Shown piece by piece: positions 33,043 through 42,006 of a stretch of 64,000 nucleotides of DNA. The translations under genes and the position numbers were made by a program. Below the pieces are notes generated by a model. It searched no databases. It had not been told where the DNA came from and worked only from the letters and a program-made list of their open reading frames with translations. Positions within the stretch are counted from its first letter, which is position 1, and each line of letters begins with the position of its first letter. Source of the DNA: Gemmatirosa kalamazoonensis (GTDB taxonomy: Bacteria; Gemmatimonadota; Gemmatimonadetes; Gemmatimonadales; Gemmatimonadaceae); the NCBI RefSeq assembly GCF_000522985.1, contig NZ_CP007128.1, positions 1,348,220 through 1,412,219 of the forward strand, written 5' to 3'.

Positions 33043-36000
33043 ATGTCTCGCCCGCGCGCTCGCGCGCTCCTGCCCCTCGCCGTCGTCGCGGCCGGCGCCG
33101 CCGTGGCGGCGCCGCCGCTCGCCACGCCCGCCGCCGCGCAGCCGGCCACGACGCCCGCGTCGACCGGCCGCATCAGCGGCACCGTCACCGATTCCGCCAC
33201 CGGCCGGCCGCTCGCCGCCGCTCAGGTCAGCGTCTCCGGCACGCGCTTCGGCGCCGCCACCGACGACGCCGGCCGCTACACCATCAACGGCGTTCCCGCC
33301 GGCACGCACATCCTCGAGGTGCGGCGGCTCGGCTACCGCCCGGCGACGACCGCGGCCGTGCGCGTGAGCGCCGGCGCCGTCGCCACGCTCGACGTGCGGC
33401 TCGGCGCCGTCACGCTGAACCTGCAGGCCGTCGTCGTCACCGGCCTCGTCGACCCGACCAGCGGCACCCGCGTGCCGTTCACCGTCGGCCGCGTCGACGC
33501 CGAGAATGCGCCCGTGCCGGCGTCGAACGCGGTGGAGACCATCCAGGGCAAGATCGCCGGCGTCACGATCGTGCCGAGCGGCCAGCCGGGGAGCGGCACG
33601 AACATCCTCCTCCGCTCGCCGACGAGCATCAACAAGTCCACGAGCCCGCTCATCGTCGTCGACGGCGTGATCCTGAGCCAGTCGTTCGACGGCTCGACGG
33701 CGGACCTCGAGTCGATGGACATCGAGAGCATGGAGGTCGTGAAGGGCGCCGCGGCCGCATCGCTGTACGGCTCGCGCGCGTCGAGCGGTGTGATCCAGAT
33801 CCGCACGCGCCGCGGCTCCAACCTCGCGAACGGCGCCACGCGCATCACCGTGCGCTCCGAGTTCGGCTCGAACGAGCTCGGTGGCAAGATGCACTGGGCG
33901 CAGGACCACTACTACCTGACGAACGCGCAGGGGCAGTACGTCGACGCCGCCGGCAACGTCACCGACCGCGCGCACCGCGTCGCGCGCCCCGTGTACCAGC
34001 GCTTCCAGGACGTCGCGTACGCGGACCCGGTGTTCGACCAGGTGAACCGCTTCTTCCACCCGGGCAACACGTACCGCAACTCCGTCAACCTCGCGCAGAA
34101 CACGGGGAAGACGAACTGGTTCCTCTCGTTCGTGAACTCGCGCGAGGGGGGCGTGGTGCTGAACAGCGGGCAGTACGCGCAGAACGACATCCGCCTCAAC
34201 CTCGACCACCGGCCGCTCGACAACCTGCGGCTGTCGGTGAGCGGCTATCACAGCCGGTCGAACCGCGCGGATCTCTACGGCGACACGTTCTTCGATCTCA
34301 TCAACCAGGCGCCCGACGTCGACCTGCGCACGCCCGATCCGGACGGCACGCCGTACCTGTTCCAGGGCGATCCAACGGAGGGGCGCGAGGAGAACCCGCT
34401 GTACGTGCTCGCCACCGAGCAGCGCCGCCGCAAGCGCGCGCGCACGCAGGGGAGCATCGAGGCGCACTACTCGCCGTTGGGCTTCCTCACGGTCGACGGC
34501 AACGTGAGCTACGACCGCTCCGACCGGCTCAACACGTTCTTCCTCGACCAGGGCGTGAAGACCGAGGGGTTCGCGAGCGGCGGCCCGGGTGAGATCACGC
34601 AGACGAACGGCACGACCGACGCGCTGAACGCGGCGGTGAGCGCGAACCTGCTGCACAAGTTCGGCGCGCTCACGCTGCGCAGCACGCTGCGCGCGCTCAT
34701 GGAGCGCGAGAACAACAACGTGCTCACGGCGAACGGCACCAACCTCGCCGTCCCCGGCGTGAAGAGCCTCGAGAACGCGACGCAGCGCTTCTTCCCGACG
34801 GCGACGGTGGAGGAGATCCGCTCGAACGGCTACTTCGGGACGTTAGGCGCGGACCTCAAGGGGCGCTACATCTTCGACGGCCTCGTGCGCCGCGACGGCT
34901 CGTCGCTGTTCGGCCCCGAGGAGCGGTGGAACACGTACTACCGCGCCAGCGCCGCGTGGCGGCTGGCCGAGGAGAAGTGGTTCCCGATCAAGGGGTTCAG
35001 CGAGTTCAAGCTGCGCGCCTCGCAGGGCACCGCGGGCGGACGCCCCGACTTCGAGGACCAGTTCGAGACGCTCGAGTTCACGACCGGCGGCGGTCTGCGC
35101 AAGGTCACGTTAGGCAACAAGTTCCTGAAGCCGGAGCTGGCGCGGGAGACGGAGATCGGGCTCGACGCGATCTGGAAGGAGCGCTACTCGCTCCAGCTCT
35201 CGTACGCGAAGAACCACGTCACCGACCAGCTGCTGCAGGTGCCGCTCGCCGGCTTCTACGGCTACACCACGCAGTGGCGCAACGCCGGCACGGTGGACGG
35301 CAACACGATCGAGGGCACGATCGAGGCGCAGATCTTCCGCGGCAAGAACCTGAACTGGCGCCTGGGCCTCGTCGCCGACCGGTCGCGCAACGAGATCACG
35401 CAGCTCGACGTGCCGTGCTACACGACGCAGACGATCGCGTACCGGTGCGCAGGCACGACGTTGGGCAGCATGTACGGCTTCCGCTTCATCAAGGGCGCGG
35501 GCGAGCTGCCGGCCGACGCCGCGTCGCGCGCGACGGAGTTCCAGCGCAACGACGAGGGGCTGCTCGTGTGGGTCGGCCCGGGCAACCAGTTCACCGAGGG
35601 TGAGTCGAAGAAGCTGTGGGGCACGTCGACGACGATCGGCACGAGCAACTACGGCTGGGGCATGCCGATCACGGCGAAGGACGCGGCCGGGAACGCGGCG
35701 CTCGTCCAGATCGGCGACGGCACGCCGCGCTTCCACTGGGGCGTGTCGAACAACGTCGGCTGGCGCGACTTCACGTTCTTCGGGCTCGTCGACGTCCAGG
35801 CCGGCGGGAACGTCTACAACCAGACGAACCAGCGCATGTACCAGTACGGCCGCAGCGCCGACGTGGACCAGACGGGCAAGCCGCAGGATCTGAAGAAGCC
35901 CATCGACTACTACGTCGCGCTGTACGCGGCGAACGCGCCGACGGACTACTTCGTGGAGAACGGCGGGTTCGTGAAGCTGCGCGAGCTGTCGGTGCGCTAC

Positions 36001-36213
36001 AAGCTGCCGCGCAACGTGATGGGCGCGCTGTCGCGCGTCGGCGCGCGCGGCGCGTCGCTGTCGCTCATCGGGCGCAACCTGCTCACGTTCACCGACTACA
36101 AGGGCTACGACCCCGAGGTGAGCGCGTCGAACCGCCCGACCGTCATCAAGCTCGACTCGTTCGGCTACCCCCGCTACCGCACCATTACCGGCTCCGTGCA
36201 GGTGGAGTTCTGA
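33043..36213 (+). CDS. SusC/RagA-type TonB-dependent outer-membrane transporter
   Basis: A 1056-residue protein with a signal peptide (ALLPLAVVAAGAAVAAPPLA). After it comes a carboxypeptidase-regulatory-like domain at ~45-125 (GRISGTVTDSATGRPLAAAQ, GRYTINGVPAGTHILEVRRLGYR), the plug at ~130-260 (VVVTG, PASNAVETIQGKIAGVTIV, then ASLYGSRASSGVIQIRT) and a barrel ending in YRTITGSVQVEF. This is the SusC-type order. It imports large oligomers with the SusD-like lipoprotein encoded next (TGATG overlap at 36211-36215). The start is ATG 33043 with GGAGG 5 bases upstream. The substrate is not shown. No glycan-degrading gene is adjacent, and the next genes act on peptides, so oligopeptides are possible. 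Confidence 0.93.
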   Translation: MSRPRARALLPLAVVAAGAAVAAPPLATPAAAQPATTPASTGRISGTVTDSATGRPLAAAQVSVSGTRFGAATDDAGRYTINGVPAGTHILEVRRLGYRPATTAAVRVSAGAVATLDVRLGAVTLNLQAVVVTGLVDPTSGTRVPFTVGRVDAENAPVPASNAVETIQGKIAGVTIVPSGQPGSGTNILLRSPTSINKSTSPLIVVDGVILSQSFDGSTADLESMDIESMEVVKGAAAASLYGSRASSGVIQIRTRRGSNLANGATRITVRSEFGSNELGGKMHWAQDHYYLTNAQGQYVDAAGNVTDRAHRVARPVYQRFQDVAYADPVFDQVNRFFHPGNTYRNSVNLAQNTGKTNWFLSFVNSREGGVVLNSGQYAQNDIRLNLDHRPLDNLRLSVSGYHSRSNRADLYGDTFFDLINQAPDVDLRTPDPDGTPYLFQGDPTEGREENPLYVLATEQRRRKRARTQGSIEAHYSPLGFLTVDGNVSYDRSDRLNTFFLDQGVKTEGFASGGPGEITQTNGTTDALNAAVSANLLHKFGALTLRSTLRALMERENNNVLTANGTNLAVPGVKSLENATQRFFPTATVEEIRSNGYFGTLGADLKGRYIFDGLVRRDGSSLFGPEERWNTYYRASAAWRLAEEKWFPIKGFSEFKLRASQGTAGGRPDFEDQFETLEFTTGGGLRKVTLGNKFLKPELARETEIGLDAIWKERYSLQLSYAKNHVTDQLLQVPLAGFYGYTTQWRNAGTVDGNTIEGTIEAQIFRGKNLNWRLGLVADRSRNEITQLDVPCYTTQTIAYRCAGTTLGSMYGFRFIKGAGELPADAASRATEFQRNDEGLLVWVGPGNQFTEGESKKLWGTSTTIGTSNYGWGMPITAKDAAGNAALVQIGDGTPRFHWGVSNNVGWRDFTFFGLVDVQAGGNVYNQTNQRMYQYGRSADVDQTGKPQDLKKPIDYYVALYAANAPTDYFVENGGFVKLRELSVRYKLPRNVMGALSRVGARGASLSLIGRNLLTFTDYKGYDPEVSASNRPTVIKLDSFGYPRYRTITGSVQVEF

Positions 36214-37871
36214 TGCGTCATACATCCATTGTCGTTCGAGACACCGAGCATGGAGCGTGGAGCGGGCAGCGTGGAGCGCACTTCGCTCGCCACGCTCTCC
36301 GCTCCACGCTCTGCGCTCTCCTGCTCGCGGGCTGCCAGGACCTCGCGGTGACGAACCCGAACGAGCCCGATCGCGCGCGCGCGACGCAGCAGCCGACGTC
36401 GGCCGAGTCGTTCGTGGCGAGCGCGTTCCGCACGTGGTGGCCGGTGGCCGGCCACGACGACTATCCGGCGTGGGCGCTGTCCACCGTCGCGCACGAGATC
36501 ACGTCGGGCTTCGCCGACTTCGGCCAGCTCGAGCCGTCGGCCGAGCCGCGCTCGGCGTGGAACAACAGCCCGGCGAACTCGCGCAACCAGGTGAACCAGG
36601 ATCCCTGGTACGGGCTCTATCGCACCATCTCGTCGGTGAACGACGCGCTCATCTCGATCGACTCGGGGCTCGTCATCGGCGACGCGGCGCGCACGACGCG
36701 CACGCAGGCCGTGGGCAAGTTCATCCAGGGGATCTCGCACGGCTACCTCGGGCTGTACTACGACAAGGCGTTCATCGTCGACGAGAAGCTCGCGCTCGAC
36801 ACGATCACCAAGCCGCAGTTCCATCCGTACCCCGAGGTGATCAAGGCCGCCGTGTCGGAGCTCGACCAGTCGATCGCCGACGCGAACAAGGCGCCGTCGT
36901 TCACGCTGCCGGTCGACGCGTGGCTGTTCCAGGCGATGACGAAGGACCAGTTCGTGCGCCTCGCGAACTCGTTCGCCGCGCGCCTCCTCGCCTACTCGCC
37001 GCGCTCGCGCGACGAGCGCGCGAAGGTGGACTGGAACGAGGTGATCCGCCGCATCGACGCCGGCATCCAGACGGACTTCGCGCCGGTCGCGCAGACGGAC
37101 ATCCTGTGGGACGACTGGAAGCGACTCGTGGCGCGCGTGCGCAGCGGCCCGCCGAGCGACTACGGGCGCCCGAGCTACTGGCTGTTGGGCCCCGCCGACT
37201 CGACGAACGGCTTCATCAACTGGATGAACACGCCGCTCGAGAGCCGGCAACCGTTCCAGATCCGCACGAAGGACCGCCGCATCCAGGGCGCCGGCGGGCC
37301 GGCGACGCCGGGCAAGTACGTCGGCTACCAGCAGGCGACGATCTTCGCCGCGAGCCGCGGCACGTACCGCTACTCGTACTACTACTTCCTGCGCTGGGGC
37401 ACGGGAAACTCGTGGCAGTCGGGCCCGCAGCCGGCGATGACGACGACGGAGATGGACCTGCTGAAGGCGGAGGCGCTCATCCGACTCGGCCGCGCCGCCG
37501 AGGCGGTGCCGCTCATCAACAAGACCCGCGTCGCGAACGGCCAGCTCCCGCCGGTGACGGTGGACGGGCCGCCTAACGAGCCGGGATGCGTGCCGCGCAA
37601 GCTGAACGGCGGGTGCGGCTCGCTGTGGGACGCGCTGCGCTACGAGAAGGGGATCGAGCTCGTGGGCATGAGCGGCGTGACGGCGTTCTTCGACGCGCGC
37701 GGCTGGCAGACGCTGGCCGAGAACAGCTTCACGCAGCTGCCGGTGCCCGGCCGCGAGTTAGGCACCCTGCAGCTCGACCTGTACACGTTCGGTGGCCCCG
37801 GCGGCCAGTCCATCGCGCCGGCGCCGGATCCGGAGAAGTGCCCGGTGACGGGGCTCGCGCGGTGCCCGTGA
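36213..37871 (+). CDS. SusD/RagB-type surface lipoprotein with repeat-encoded signal region
   Basis: 552 residues from ATG 36213, overlapping the susC stop (TGATG). Residues ~12-36 are coded by a family-D inverted repeat, which also forms the n-region of the signal peptide; the lipobox is LLLAGC with Cys-41. The rest is SusD-like: helical TPR-type segments (WYGLYRTISSVNDALISIDSG, FIQGISHGYLGLYYDKAF) and a C-terminal block with MDLLKAEALIRLGRAAEAVPLINKTR and LWDALRYEKGIEL. It would lie over the SusC-like channel and capture ligand outside the cell. Confidence 0.9.
   Translation: MRHTSIVVRDTEHGAWSGQRGAHFARHALRSTLCALLLAGCQDLAVTNPNEPDRARATQQPTSAESFVASAFRTWWPVAGHDDYPAWALSTVAHEITSGFADFGQLEPSAEPRSAWNNSPANSRNQVNQDPWYGLYRTISSVNDALISIDSGLVIGDAARTTRTQAVGKFIQGISHGYLGLYYDKAFIVDEKLALDTITKPQFHPYPEVIKAAVSELDQSIADANKAPSFTLPVDAWLFQAMTKDQFVRLANSFAARLLAYSPRSRDERAKVDWNEVIRRIDAGIQTDFAPVAQTDILWDDWKRLVARVRSGPPSDYGRPSYWLLGPADSTNGFINWMNTPLESRQPFQIRTKDRRIQGAGGPATPGKYVGYQQATIFAASRGTYRYSYYYFLRWGTGNSWQSGPQPAMTTTEMDLLKAEALIRLGRAAEAVPLINKTRVANGQLPPVTVDGPPNEPGCVPRKLNGGCGSLWDALRYEKGIELVGMSGVTAFFDARGWQTLAENSFTQLPVPGRELGTLQLDLYTFGGPGGQSIAPAPDPEKCPVTGLARCP
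36246..36318. repeat. inverted tandem-unit element, family D (7-bp unit), inside a gene
   Basis: GTGGAGC units (GAGCATGGAGCGTGGAGCG...) on the left and CGCTCCACGCTC-type units on the right, with an 11-base loop (CACTTCGCTCG). It is translated within the SusD-like signal region. A second copy is at 60843-60911. Confidence 0.83.
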
Positions 37872-37897
37872 CGTCCGGCTGGACGTCCGGCTGATCG

Positions 37898-37983
37898 ATT
37901 GAACCGCAGAGGACGCAGAGGGCGCAGAGGAGACCCACAGAAAGTGGTTTCCTCTGCGCCCTCTGCGTCCTCTGCGGTTCAAA
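37898..37983. repeat. inverted tandem-unit element, family A, 34-bp perfect stem
   Basis: TTGAACCGCAGAGGACGCAG... (37898-37931) is exactly complementary to 37950-37983. The apical part (CCAC-AGAAA-GTGG) adds a small hairpin. It lies between the convergent susD-like and ggt genes, fitting a bidirectional terminator, though there is no T-run. Confidence 0.93.
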
Positions 37984-37984
37984 T

Positions 37985-39778
37985 TCAGTAGCCCCGCACC
38001 TCGCCGTCGCGCCGCGGATCCGCCGCGCCCACCCAGCGCCCGCCGACACGCTCGATGACGTGCACGCCGCCGAAGCCCATGTCCATCGGCGACATGATCG
38101 TCTCGAAGCCCATGCGGCGCGCCGCGTCGAGCACCGGCTCGGCGAAGCCCATCTCGACGCGGAGCTGCGCGTTCGACGACGGGATCACGCGCGGCACGCG
38201 CAGCGCGGCGAGCGGGTCGAGGCCGTAGTCGAGCGTGTAGACGATCGTCTCCACGACCGCCGGCGGGATCGCCGCCGAGCCGGGCGAGCCCACGACCTCG
38301 CGCACGCGGCCGTGCTCCAGCACCACCGTCGGCGCGATCGTCGACGACGGCACGCGCCACGGCCCGATCGCGTTCGCGCTCGTCTCGCTCCGCGCGAAGT
38401 TCAGCATCGCGGAGTTGAAGAACGCCCCCGCCGCCCACGTGCCGGTGCCGAACGCGAGGCCGTTCGTGTTCGTCACCGACACCGCGTTGCCGTCGGCGTC
38501 GACGATCGAGAGGTGGGTCGTCTCGGACGATTCGGAACTCGGGACTCGGGACTCGGGACTCGGGGGGGACGAGTTCCGAGTCCCGAGTCCCGAGTCCCGA
38601 ACGGCGGCGACCCGCGCGGGGCCGACGGGCTGGTATTCCGCGCACCCGCTCTCCGGCGCGGCGGCGCGGTCCTCCGCCCACGGGTCGCCGGCGGCGAGGC
38701 GCGCGCGCGGCGTCGTGTCGGCGGCGACGGCGGCACGCTCCGCCGCGTACGCCTTGCTCGTGAGCCCCGCCTGCGGCACCGCCGCCTTGTCCGGATCGCC
38801 CACGTACGCGTCACGGTCCGTCACCGCGGCGCGCATCGCGCCGGCGAGCGCGCGGAACGCGGCGACGTCGCGGTGCGGCGCGCCCAACGTCGTTAGGCGC
38901 ACCGGCTCCAGCAGGTTGAGCGTCTCCAGCACCTGCATGCCGCCCTGCGGCGCCGGCGCGGAGAGCACCACGCGCCCGCGGTACGTCGTGCACAGCGGCC
39001 GCTTCCAGCGCGGCGCGTAGCGCGCGAAGTCGTCGAGCGTCGCCGGGTTGCCGCCCGCGTTCAGCGTCGAGACGATCTCCGCCGCCACGGGCCCGGTGTA
39101 GAAGCCGTCGCGCCCCTGGTCCGCGATGCGGCGCAGCGTCGCCGCGAGCTCCGACTGCACCACGCGGTCGCCGACGCGCACCATGTGGCCGCCGGGGAAG
39201 AAGATGCGCGCCACCGGCGCGGGGCCGAGCACCTTCGTCGAGTCCGACTGCAGCTCGCGGATGAGGATCGAGTTCGCGATGAAGCCGTCGGCGGCGAGGC
39301 GGATCGCCGGGCCGAGCACGGTCGCGCGCGGCAGCTTGCCGTACTTCTCGTGCGCCGCGAGCAGCCCCGCGACCGCCCCGGGGATCGCCACGCCGCGCGC
39401 CGCCGCGATGCGCCCCGTGCCGCGCGACCGGAGCGCGGTGTCGGGGCTCGCGCCGGCCGTGCCGTAGAAGTCGACGTAGTCCGCGCGGTGCGCCTGCTGG
39501 TTCCAGATCATCATCCCGCCGCCGGCGCCGATGCCGCTCATCGACGGCTCGACGACGCCGATCGCGAACGTCGCGGCGACCGCGGCGTCGACGGCGTTGC
39601 CGCCCTGGCGGAGCATCTCGACGCCCGCCTCCGCGGCGTACGCGCTGCCCGCGGCGACCATGCCGCGCTCGGCGACGGCGCGCTTGCCGAGGTCGGGGAC
39701 GGCGATGGGCGAGGGCCTCGGGGTGGTGCAGGCGGCGAGGGCGAGCGCGCCGAGGGGGAGGGAGCGGGCGAGGGACAT
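37985..39778 (-). CDS. ggt: gamma-glutamyltransferase with repeat-encoded linker before the cleavage site
   Basis: A 597-residue Ntn-hydrolase precursor with a lipoprotein signal (ALALAACT). Family blocks: RGMVAAGSAYAAEAGVEMLRQGGNAVDAAVAA, GIGAGGGMMIW, GRVVLSAPAPQGGMQ. The autocleavage site is TTHLSIVDADGNAVSVT, making Thr-420 the predicted catalytic nucleophile. Residues ~394-418, directly before it, are coded by a family-B inverted repeat (VRDSGLGTRN ... PSPESRVPSSE). The enzyme cleaves or transfers gamma-glutamyl groups, for example of glutathione, outside the cytoplasm. In known enzymes this stretch forms the flexible end of the large subunit, so the insert may be tolerated. The M20 peptidase nearby could take released peptides. 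Confidence 0.92.
   Translation of the reverse strand: MSLARSLPLGALALAACTTPRPSPIAVPDLGKRAVAERGMVAAGSAYAAEAGVEMLRQGGNAVDAAVAATFAIGVVEPSMSGIGAGGGMMIWNQQAHRADYVDFYGTAGASPDTALRSRGTGRIAAARGVAIPGAVAGLLAAHEKYGKLPRATVLGPAIRLAADGFIANSILIRELQSDSTKVLGPAPVARIFFPGGHMVRVGDRVVQSELAATLRRIADQGRDGFYTGPVAAEIVSTLNAGGNPATLDDFARYAPRWKRPLCTTYRGRVVLSAPAPQGGMQVLETLNLLEPVRLTTLGAPHRDVAAFRALAGAMRAAVTDRDAYVGDPDKAAVPQAGLTSKAYAAERAAVAADTTPRARLAAGDPWAEDRAAAPESGCAEYQPVGPARVAAVRDSGLGTRNSSPPSPESRVPSSESSETTHLSIVDADGNAVSVTNTNGLAFGTGTWAAGAFFNSAMLNFARSETSANAIGPWRVPSSTIAPTVVLEHGRVREVVGSPGSAAIPPAVVETIVYTLDYGLDPLAALRVPRVIPSSNAQLRVEMGFAEPVLDAARRMGFETIMSPMDMGFGGVHVIERVGGRWVGAADPRRDGEVRGY
38531..38601. repeat. inverted tandem-unit element, family B, inside ggt
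   Basis: Three to four ACTCGGG units on the left (from 38536) and CGAGTCC units on the right (to 38601), with loop GGGGGGGACGAGTTC, the inverse of the family-B loop at 3890. It is in frame within ggt. Confidence 0.9.
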
Positions 39779-39876
39779 GTCGCAGCGGGCGAGCGTTGGG
39801 CGAGGCGTGCTACGTTTCCGGGGTCGTACCCACCGGAATACGTGGGGCCGCGCCCGGACGTTCGCCCACCGCCGAC

Positions 39877-40224
39877 ATGGAAGTCCAGATCTTCGGCACG
39901 AAGAAAGACGCCGACACCCGCAAGGCGCTGCGCTTCTTCGCCGAGCGCCGCGTGAAGACCCACTTCGTCGACCTGAACGAGCGCGCCGCGAGCCTCGGAG
40001 AGCTGAAGCGCTTCGCCCAGAAGTTCGGCGCGCAGGCGCTCGTCGACCGCGAGGGGAAGCGCTTCGCCGAGATGGGGCTCCGCACCGCGCTCTACGGCGA
40101 CGAGCGCTGGCTGCAGATCCTCGCCGACGAGCCGCTGCTGCTGAAGACGCCGCTCGTGCGCTTCCAGCACAAGCTCACGTTAGGCGCGAACGAGGCGGAG
40201 TGGAAAGCGTGGGTGGGGAAATGA
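39877..40224 (+). CDS. ArsC/Spx-superfamily thioredoxin-fold protein lacking the active-site cysteine
   Basis: 115 residues from ATG 39877; the frame is open back to 39796, so a longer form is possible. EVQIFGTKKDADTRKALRFFAERRVKTHFVDLNE matches the start of ArsC/YffB-type proteins (given here as the blocks EVQIFGTKKDAD and RKALRFFAE). Where YffB or Spx have a Cys (KNCDT, CxxC), this protein has Lys-Asp. The rest (SLGELKRFAQKFG, then LLLKTPLVRF) fits the family's second half. It is not expected to be a redox arsenate reductase. A regulatory or structural role is possible. The flanking genes do not point to one. Confidence 0.7.
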   Translation: MEVQIFGTKKDADTRKALRFFAERRVKTHFVDLNERAASLGELKRFAQKFGAQALVDREGKRFAEMGLRTALYGDERWLQILADEPLLLKTPLVRFQHKLTLGANEAEWKAWVGK

Positions 40225-40352
40225 AGCGGCTCCCGTCGACAGCGTTGGTCGCGGCCGGCGCGTACTCCAGGAGTAGCTACGGCTTCACGTGAAGAGGACC
40301 CGGAGCCGTGACGAACGACGAGCCAGCCCCGCCACGCTTCCCCAAGAGTCTC

Positions 40353-41768
40353 ATGCGCCGTTCCCTCGCGTCAGTCGCGCTGCTTCTCGCCGCCCCCCTG
40401 GGCGCGCAGTCATCGCCCCTCACGCCGCACCAGCAGCTCGCGCGCTCGGTCTACGAGGAGCTCGTCGAGATCAACACCGTCGACTCCGTCGGCAACGTGA
40501 CGACCGCGGCGCGCGCGATGGCGAAGCGGTTCCGCGACGCGGGCTTCCCGGCGAGCGACGTGCAGGTGCTCGTGCCGCCGAATCATCCCGACAAGGGGAA
40601 CCTCGTCGTGCGCTACCACGGGCGCGCGCCTAACGGATCGAAGCCGATCCTGCTCCTCGCGCATCTCGACGTCGTCGCCGCGAACCGCGCCGACTGGCCG
40701 CGCGACCCGTTCACGCTGCACGAGGAGAACGGCTACTTCCTCGGCCGCGGCACGAGCGACGACAAGGCGATGGCGGCGATCTTCGTCGCGAACATGCTCG
40801 ACTGGAAGAAGGAAGGCTGGGTGCCGGAGCGCGACGTCGTGCTCGCGCTCACCGCGGACGAGGAAGGAGGTCCGGCGAACGGCGCCGAGTGGCTGGCCAC
40901 GGAGCACAAGCCGCTCATCGACGCCGCGTACGCGATCAACGAGGGCGGCGGCGGCACGCTGACGCCCGACGGCAAGCCGCTCTTCCACTCGATCCAGGCG
41001 ACCGAGAAGGTCTACACCGACTACACGTTCACCGTCACCAATCCCGGCGGCCACTCGAGCGTCCCGCGCCCCGACAACGCGATCTACCAGCTGGCCGAGG
41101 CGCTCGGCCGCGTGCAGCACTACACGTTTCCCGTCGCGCTGAACCCGATCACGCGCGGCTTCTTCGAGCAGACGGCGAAGGTCGAGACGCGCCCGGAGAT
41201 GGCCGCCGCGATGCGCGCGCTCGCCGCGAACCCGGCCGACGCCACCGCCGCCGCGACGCTGTCGAAGGACGACCGCTACGCGTCGATGCTGCGCACGTCG
41301 TGCGTCGCGACGCGGCTCGCCGGCGGGCACGCGAACAACGCGCTGCCGCAGCGCGCGACGGCGAACGTGAACTGCCGCATCGCGCCGACGTCGACGTCGC
41401 TCGAGACGCTCGCCGCGCTGCAGCGCGCGGTGGGTGACACCGGCGTGAAGATCGAGATCGTCGGCGCCCCGCGCGTCGGGGCGACGCCGAGCGCGATCGA
41501 CCCCGGGCTGTTGGGCGCGGTCACGTCGCTCACGAAGCAGACGTGGGGCGACATCCCCGTGATCCCGACGATGTCCACCGGCGCGACCGACGGCCGTCCG
41601 CTGCGCGCCGCCGGCATCCCGACGTACGGCGTGAGCGGGCTGTTCTCCGTGCCGGGCGAGGGCAACGCGCACGGCCGCGACGAGAAGCTGCGCGTGAAGT
41701 CGTTCTACGACGGGCTGTCGTTCCTCGACCAGCTCGTGAGGCGCGTCGCCGGATCGCCCAAGGCGTGA
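40353..41768 (+). CDS. M20-family metallopeptidase, secreted
   Basis: 471 residues from ATG 40353, chosen because the signal peptide (RRSLASVALLLAAPLGAQ) starts there. An in-frame GTG at 40308 would add 15 residues. Metal-site motifs of M20: LLLAHLDVVAA (His, Asp), GRGTSDDKAMAA (Asp), TADEEGG (catalytic and ligand Glu) and a late His in GNAHGRDEKLRV. The lid or dimerisation domain is at ~210-340 (TVTNPGGHSSVPRPDN). It should be a periplasmic dinuclear-zinc carboxypeptidase or aminoacylase. Substrate unknown; together with Ggt and the SusCD pair it suggests peptide scavenging. Its 3' end faces a composite inverted repeat. Confidence 0.9.
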   Translation: MRRSLASVALLLAAPLGAQSSPLTPHQQLARSVYEELVEINTVDSVGNVTTAARAMAKRFRDAGFPASDVQVLVPPNHPDKGNLVVRYHGRAPNGSKPILLLAHLDVVAANRADWPRDPFTLHEENGYFLGRGTSDDKAMAAIFVANMLDWKKEGWVPERDVVLALTADEEGGPANGAEWLATEHKPLIDAAYAINEGGGGTLTPDGKPLFHSIQATEKVYTDYTFTVTNPGGHSSVPRPDNAIYQLAEALGRVQHYTFPVALNPITRGFFEQTAKVETRPEMAAAMRALAANPADATAAATLSKDDRYASMLRTSCVATRLAGGHANNALPQRATANVNCRIAPTSTSLETLAALQRAVGDTGVKIEIVGAPRVGATPSAIDPGLLGAVTSLTKQTWGDIPVIPTMSTGATDGRPLRAAGIPTYGVSGLFSVPGEGNAHGRDEKLRVKSFYDGLSFLDQLVRRVAGSPKA

Positions 41769-41788
41769 TCGGGCACGGAGTACACCTT

Positions 41789-41987
41789 TGAACGGCAGAG
41801 GACGCAGACGGCCGCAGAGGACTGTCCTCTTTGATAGAACCACAGGTTCGAGGTGACAGGCGAGTACTCCGGGGATCCAACGGCGATGAAGAGGATCTCG
41901 AGATCCTTTCGCACGTGGATCCCCAGGTACTCGTCTATCCCTCGCCCTATCGATGTTCTCTGCGGCCCCCGCGTCCTCCACGGCTCC
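41789..41987. repeat. composite inverted repeat: family E nested in family A
   Basis: Outer left GAACGGCAGAGGACGCAGACG (41790) pairs with outer right CTCTGCGGCCCCCGCGTCC (to ~41985). Inside are ACAGGCGAGTACTCCGGGGA / ATCCCCAGGTACTCGTCT arms and a centre GAAGAGGATCTCGAGATCCTTTC. The inner part is closely similar to 17009-17088. It fills the gap between convergent genes (41768 and 42007). Confidence 0.87.
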
Positions 41988-42006
41988 GCGTGAGACCCGG
42001 CCAGTC

